The notes below the pieces were generated by a model. It was not told the DNA's origin. It made no database searches and was given only the letters and a program-made list of their open reading frames with translations. Source: Spirodela intermedia (lineage: Eukaryota > Streptophyta > Magnoliopsida > Alismatales > Araceae). Taken from it: a DNA stretch of 64,000 nucleotides. How positions within the stretch are numbered: the stretch's first letter is position 1; each line of letters starts with the position of its first letter. The stretch lies in contig LR746272.1 in NCBI GenBank assembly GCA_902729315.2, positions 10,038,327-10,102,326 of the forward strand, in the 5' to 3' direction. Below, one piece after another: positions 59,601-64,000 of the stretch. A program made the position numbers and the translations under genes.

Positions 59601-62278
59601 TTTCTTGCTCGTTCTCTTGTTTGTGGTGTTATCAATCTAAGTGGAGTTGACTTCCTTTTCACTCGCAGGTATCGAATATTGTTACACTCTATGATGTCTC
59701 TAACATTTGGCACATACCATTACTGCTAAAGGTATGATTGAGTCCTCAAAAGGGACATTTTCTTATGACCAGGCTGTGGAAATGCTAAATGCGCCAGTTT
59801 AGAAATTGTCATAGATTCATATCTCATTCGATCCATAAATGGTTTTTTTTTTCTTCCTATTTGTAGGATCAAAAGGCTCATGAGGCGATCCTGAAAGAGC
59901 TTGACCTTCTGGGGTTAGTGTCATTGGGCCCGTACCCGTTTATGTATCTTTTCATTTTTTTTCAATCTTTGATGAAGTTCATCAAGCTTCCGCCTTTTCC
60001 ACTCCTTGTCAATCCCACTTTGCTGGCACACCAAGGTGGATACTACCTGAATTCACCTTGCAGAACAGAAACATTTAGAAATAAACCTCTTGTTTGGTAG
60101 CATATATTGACCGGATCCGGTCATATAAAAATTTATGGCACACGTCTTTCTTGCAGGGTTGCACGGAAGCCTGCGTTGCAGGAATGGATGTCTAGAGCTG
60201 AAATTTGCGACAACTTACACGAAACTGTGAGCCTCTAAGTGATCCGGTTGCCACATATGTCTTTTTTCTAGCCTTGTCTTATGACTGACTATTTCTAGCC
60301 TCAGCTGACGGTGATAGTATTGCAATTTTCAGGTCAGAATTGCCATGGTTGGAAAGTATACTGGCCTTTCGGATTCCTATCTTTCTGTGCTGAAGGTGGA
60401 CGATTCTCTTCTATTGTTGGCAAGAATTATCTTTACGCTGTTCAATATGATGCACTAGTATTATTTGGAAGGGCACGATGAAGAACGATCCACTTTTATG
60501 ATCTCTCAATAATTCATCGAGTCTATAAGGAAAATTGAAAACTCATGGGCTTCGACGAATTTTCTTCATCTTCTGTAGTTTGTGTTGGAGATAGAGGACA
60601 AATCTTCATGGGCTTATGAAGGGCTGGTTTCTTTGTTCCCCCAATCGCAAACCAGCAGATGCTATAAATAGTAACATATGGCGCATTCTGGGGCACAAAA
60701 TTTGTCACGTGTTTATGAAACAAAGATGGTGAACATTCTCGTTTCTCGCATTGCTTATGTACTAGTTACATCTCTTTCCTTCAGGCCTTGCTGCATGCTT
60801 CTGTGGCTTGCCGTCGTAAGCTCATTGTGGACTGGGTTCCTGCCTCTGATCTCGAAGATGCCACAGCCAAAGAGGTCCAGACCATCACTGTTCATCTGAT
60901 TCTTCCCGCCTTTGCTTCACACACAGAAATACTGAGGTTACTCGCGCATTTTCTATTTGCAGTCGCCAAGTGCGTACGAGTCCGCATGGAGTTTGCTCAA
61001 GGTAAGATCATTCCTCCATATGATGATGAGCAGTTACCCCTTTTGCATCTCTTCTGAACAGTTATCCTGCTCAGGGTGCAGATGGTGTTCTGGTGCCCGG
61101 GGGATTTGGGGACCGAGGCGTACAAGGGAAAATATTGGCGGCCAGATACGCACGAGAAAACAATGTCCCATATCTGGGTATTTGCCTAGGCATGCAGATT
61201 GCCGTCGTCGAGTACGCACGGTCTGTTCTTAAGCTGCAAGATGCTAACAGCACTGAATTTGATCCGGACACTGCGAATCCCTGCGTTGTCTTCATGCCGG
61301 AGGTATTCCGAGTTCTTCTGGGTTTCTTTCTTTTTCTTTCCGATGCATTTGATTCCCAAGATCCAATCTTTACGCTCGGAATATCCAGGGTTCTAAAACT
61401 CACATGGGGGGCACCATGCGGCTTGGCTCTAGACGGACGTTTTTCCAGGACATCAACTGCAAGTCCGCCAAACTGTGAGGACATCAAGCCCTCTTTCCCA
61501 ATGCTAATTATACTTCATTTCGTCTGATGCTCCTCTCACAAGCTGGGCTTCTGCACTCGTCCTTTTTCTGATTGGATACTCAATTCGTAATCTTTATATT
61601 CCTTTTAGGTATGGGAATGTTAGATACGTTGATGAGCGTCATCGGCATAGATACGAGGTAGGGCGCCTTCCGACCAACCCATGCTTTGTTCTATAATCTA
61701 TTGGGGATCTAATTTTTCGCTCGTCGTTCATCTTCTTCCCCGTTCCTTTAGGTCAACCCAGAGATGGTCCTGGAGCTAGAAGCTGCCGGTCTGCAGTTCG
61801 TGGGCAGAGATGAAACAGGTCAACGGATGGAGGCAAGTCTTTCTACAGAAGTTTTTGGGGTCCTATTGTTCTCGTTCCGACCCCATTTCTTGATCTCGTT
61901 CTTGGGCCCTTCTCTTGCAGGTCCTTGAGCTGCCGACCCATCCTTACTTCGTCGGCGTTCAGTTTCATCCGGAATTCAAGTCTTGGCCCGGGAAGCCATC
62001 GGCACTCTTCCTAGGTACATTGGGCTTCGCTAGGAATCACAGGGTGAAGCTGGGCTTCTTTAACGCCATTCATCTGCTTGACAGGGCTCATAGCGGCCTC
62101 CTGCGGCTATCTGGAAACCCTCCTCCAGAGCCCCTGCCTGGCCAACACGATGACGGCGAAGCACGCGGCCGGCAACGGCGCGGTGGCGAAGCTCTTCCAG
62201 AAGGGGAGCAAGGCGCCGCCGCCGAACGGGCTGATCAGCAACGGCGTCTACTCTAACGGGAATGGCGTGCATGTCTAG
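56628..62278 (+). CDS. CTPS: CTP synthase
   Basis: Glutamine-dependent CTP synthase, converting UTP to CTP in the cytosol. Twenty-one exons: 56628-56745, 57986-58065, 58423-58509, 58649-58699, 58793-58910, 59039-59095, 59191-59255, 59352-59435, 59520-59570, 59669-59731, 59867-59913, 60157-60226, 60333-60395, 60785-60874, 60963-61001, 61075-61302, 61389-61474, 61609-61657, 61752-61832, 61921-62014, 62085-62278. Sum 1815 nt, 604 aa, the eukaryotic size. The synthetase domain has [38 protein letters not shown] and [17 protein letters not shown]. The glutaminase domain has [12 protein letters not shown], nucleophile Cys398 in GICLGMQ, and His525/Glu527 in [13 protein letters not shown]. Intron 1 is long (1.24 kb), the others short. 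Intron 19 has a GC donor. Intron 4 contains a duplicated donor. Confidence 0.97.
58673..58744 (+). repeat. 31-bp duplication spanning CTPS exon 4 / intron 4 junction
   Basis: Copy 1 at 58673-58703 covers the last 27 nt of exon 4 plus the first four intron bases. Copy 2 at 58714-58744 lies inside the intron, 41 bp downstream. One mismatch (A58680 versus G58721). Each copy ends in a CAG|GTTT donor. Confidence 0.95.
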
Positions 62279-62479
62279 TTATGGTGTCGGAGAATGCCTC
62301 AACGTGTCAATTTTGGCAGCCTGGTTTTTTTATGGAGCTGAGTTCGAGGTTTTAGTGCGGGCGAGCTCGGTTTCAGTGTTTTCCCATGTCGTTGACTTCC
62401 ATTGGCGTATCAAAGCTTCAGTGCGATGATAAAAGTCAATACACGGAGGGATATGTGAAACCGGGGGCGATGATATTAG
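62279..62479. other. Short convergent gap CTPS / ABCD2
   Basis: Only 201 bp separate the two stop codons, so the 3' UTRs of the two genes probably overlap. No AATAAA hexamer was noticed for either gene. Confidence 0.7.
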
Positions 62480-62694
62480 TCAAGATGACGCCTTTGCTTG
62501 CCCGTAGTCGCTCGTCTGGTTGATGGGCTCGATAGTCCAGTTCCTGTAACTGGGGTCAACGGATTCCGACTTTGATATGTAGAGTACCTTGCTGTGGAAG
62601 TTGAATAGGGTTCTCCGGTGCCCAATGCTGACGTATGTTATCCCCGCGGCTTCAATATGCCGGTACAGGTGTGCCTGCAAATGCCAAGTCAACC

Positions 62695-62732
<38 letters not shown>

Positions 62733-64000
62733 CTTCCCTTACCTCGTTGGGTTCATCGAGGGCGCTTGTGGATTCGTCCAGCAGGATTAATCTTGGTCTT
62801 GAGAGCAGCAACCGAGCGAATGCAAGACGTTGCTGCTCGCCGAGTGAGAGGACGCAGGACCAATCGTATGTTGTATCCAGACCCTTGAAGCGAGAAACAA
62901 TGTCGCCGAGGCGGACATCCTGCAGGACCCGGAGCAGATCATCGTCGGTGGGCCTCTTCAAATCGCCACTCGTATCCTGCAAGTTCTCCAGTTGCATCGA
63001 GGAAGGCAGAATATCTGCAGATTATGCAATAGAAAGATGTTAAAACTTCTGAGAATTTTCATTACTAGAAATCGGTACTTTTGGGTCAATAATGAAACGG
63101 AAAAATGCACAAAAAAGTTGGCAGATTCCTGACGTTCCCATCGGATTAATCCGATGGATGCATGAAAACCAATTCAAGAGAGGGATCGGCTCTGCGTCGA
63201 TGCTGAAACTGTGCAGCAGGGTGCTGCAGGACACACGACACAGGGAGATCATCCGTACCTGAAGATGGAGTGCTCTGCAGAGTTGCAGGCGAGTCTTCGC
63301 TCCATGTTGGATAGAGCAGCTGCTCGCGCAACGTCCCTAAGACCATATATGGTCTTTGAGGGAGGAAGAACACACCCTCGGCTCTTTTGTACCTCAGGTT
63401 TTCAATTCTCTCGTTTTCTTCTGCTTCGTTTAGCAGCCCAGGGGGAGGAGTATCCGGGGAAACAGGCAACTGAGACTGCCCATTGTCTCTTGTGAAGAAC
63501 GTGATGTTACCACTTCCGGAACGCCAGAGCCCGGCGAGAGCTCTTAACAATGAGGTTTTGCCACTGCCACTTGGACCCATCACCTGTTAAGATTAGAAAA
63601 CTGTAATGCTAAGCTGATGATAGGAAAATCAAAGGGAATGCACAAACGCTAGCGACCCGGAAGATATTTACCAGTAGGTGATCTTTGTTGTTGATCTCCA
63701 GATTCAGGTTTGCAATGAGCGTCCGTCCTGTTCTTGGTGTTTGCAGCGTCATATTTTTTATTTCCAGCAACCTGTGACGCTCATCTAGCGGAATAGACCC
63801 ATTTGATTGATCAAAAGAAGGATCTCCAATGTTTCTATTCAGAAAATCAATCTCCAGACTATTCTCAGGCTCCAGAAGATCTGAAGAATGAGTACCGTCC
63901 AGAAGATCATCAAATTCACCTGCATGGTCGGAGAAGAAATGTTGATATTCTGTCATATGATATTTTCGGGGAACACAGAAGTATGATTGCTTCAGATTAC
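62480..64000 (-). CDS. ABCD2: ABCD2, chloroplast ABC transporter, C-terminal part
   Basis: Nucleotide-binding half of the plant ABCD2 transporter (bacterial SbmA/BacA-like membrane domain fused to an ATPase, predicted chloroplast). Exons on the minus strand in view: 63919-63672, 63583-63259, 63014-62743 and 62674-62480; the transmembrane part and start are beyond the right edge. Walker [11 protein letters not shown]-loop region [21 protein letters not shown], signature LSLGEQQR, Walker [15 protein letters not shown] and the H-loop [13 protein letters not shown] are all intact. A Ser/Asp-rich linker ([19 protein letters not shown]) precedes the ATPase, and the tail ends [12 protein letters not shown]. 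Intron 62675-62742 is 68 nt, half of it CT repeat. Family assignment is firm; the substrate is unknown. Confidence 0.93.
62699..62732. repeat. (GA)17 tract within ABCD2 intron
   Basis: A perfect GA tract reading as (CT)n in the ABCD2 transcript, filling half of a 68-nt intron. Confidence 0.95.

Overview
This is a 64 kb stretch of flowering-plant nuclear DNA. The genes are split by many short GT-AG introns, and their encoded families (NAC, MORF, TTL, GH17, plant ABCG and ABCD transporters, the GT47 xyloglucan clade) are plant-specific. Promoters carry TGGGCY (site II) motifs, and (GA/CT)n microsatellites are abundant. I cannot fix the species. Several genes are strongly GC-rich at third positions (the ABCG and GT47 genes), while others are close to 50% GC. 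That mixture would suit a monocot or an early-diverging angiosperm, but this is inference only.

Eleven protein-coding genes can be supported. In order they are: NECAP-like coat adaptor (+, 3' end only, stop 901); ATG7 (-, 1440-5029, 14 exons); MORF8-type organellar RNA editing factor (-, 6378-9750); an intronless ABCG10-like half transporter (+, 10449-12236); a TPR/thioredoxin-like TTL protein (+, 21730-24976); a GPI-anchored GH17 beta-1,3-glucanase (-, 31730-33389); SOMBRERO-type NAC factor (+, 42549-44662); an intronless GT47 xyloglucan galactosyltransferase-like gene (-, 45983-47422); MAPR4, a membrane cytochrome-b5-like protein (-, 48176-52563, 8 exons); CTP synthase (+, 56628-62278, 21 exons); and chloroplast ABCD2 (-, 62480 to beyond the right edge). 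For every complete spliced gene, the exon lengths I assigned add up to an open frame with a stop.

The layout is ordinary for a plant euchromatic arm. There are three convergent pairs (NECAP/ATG7, SMB/GT47, CTPS/ABCD2) and one close divergent pair (MORF8/ABCG). Four gene-poor stretches, about 12.2-21.7, 25.0-31.7, 33.4-42.5 and 52.6-56.6 kb, contain simple repeats and short tandem duplications but no recognisable gene or transposon coding sequence. The genes do not form a single pathway. Three of them (GH17, SMB, GT47) touch cell-wall biology and two (NECAP, ATG7) touch membrane traffic, but the clustering may be chance.

The most noteworthy signals are at the RNA level. CTP synthase intron 4 contains a 31-bp near-exact duplication of the preceding exon end, including its splice donor, inside a stop-free 93-nt (31-codon) intron. 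There are two GC-AG introns, in ATG7 and CTPS. Two short introns, in ATG7 and ABCD2, are about half CT microsatellite. I found no convincing wholly new multi-gene system.
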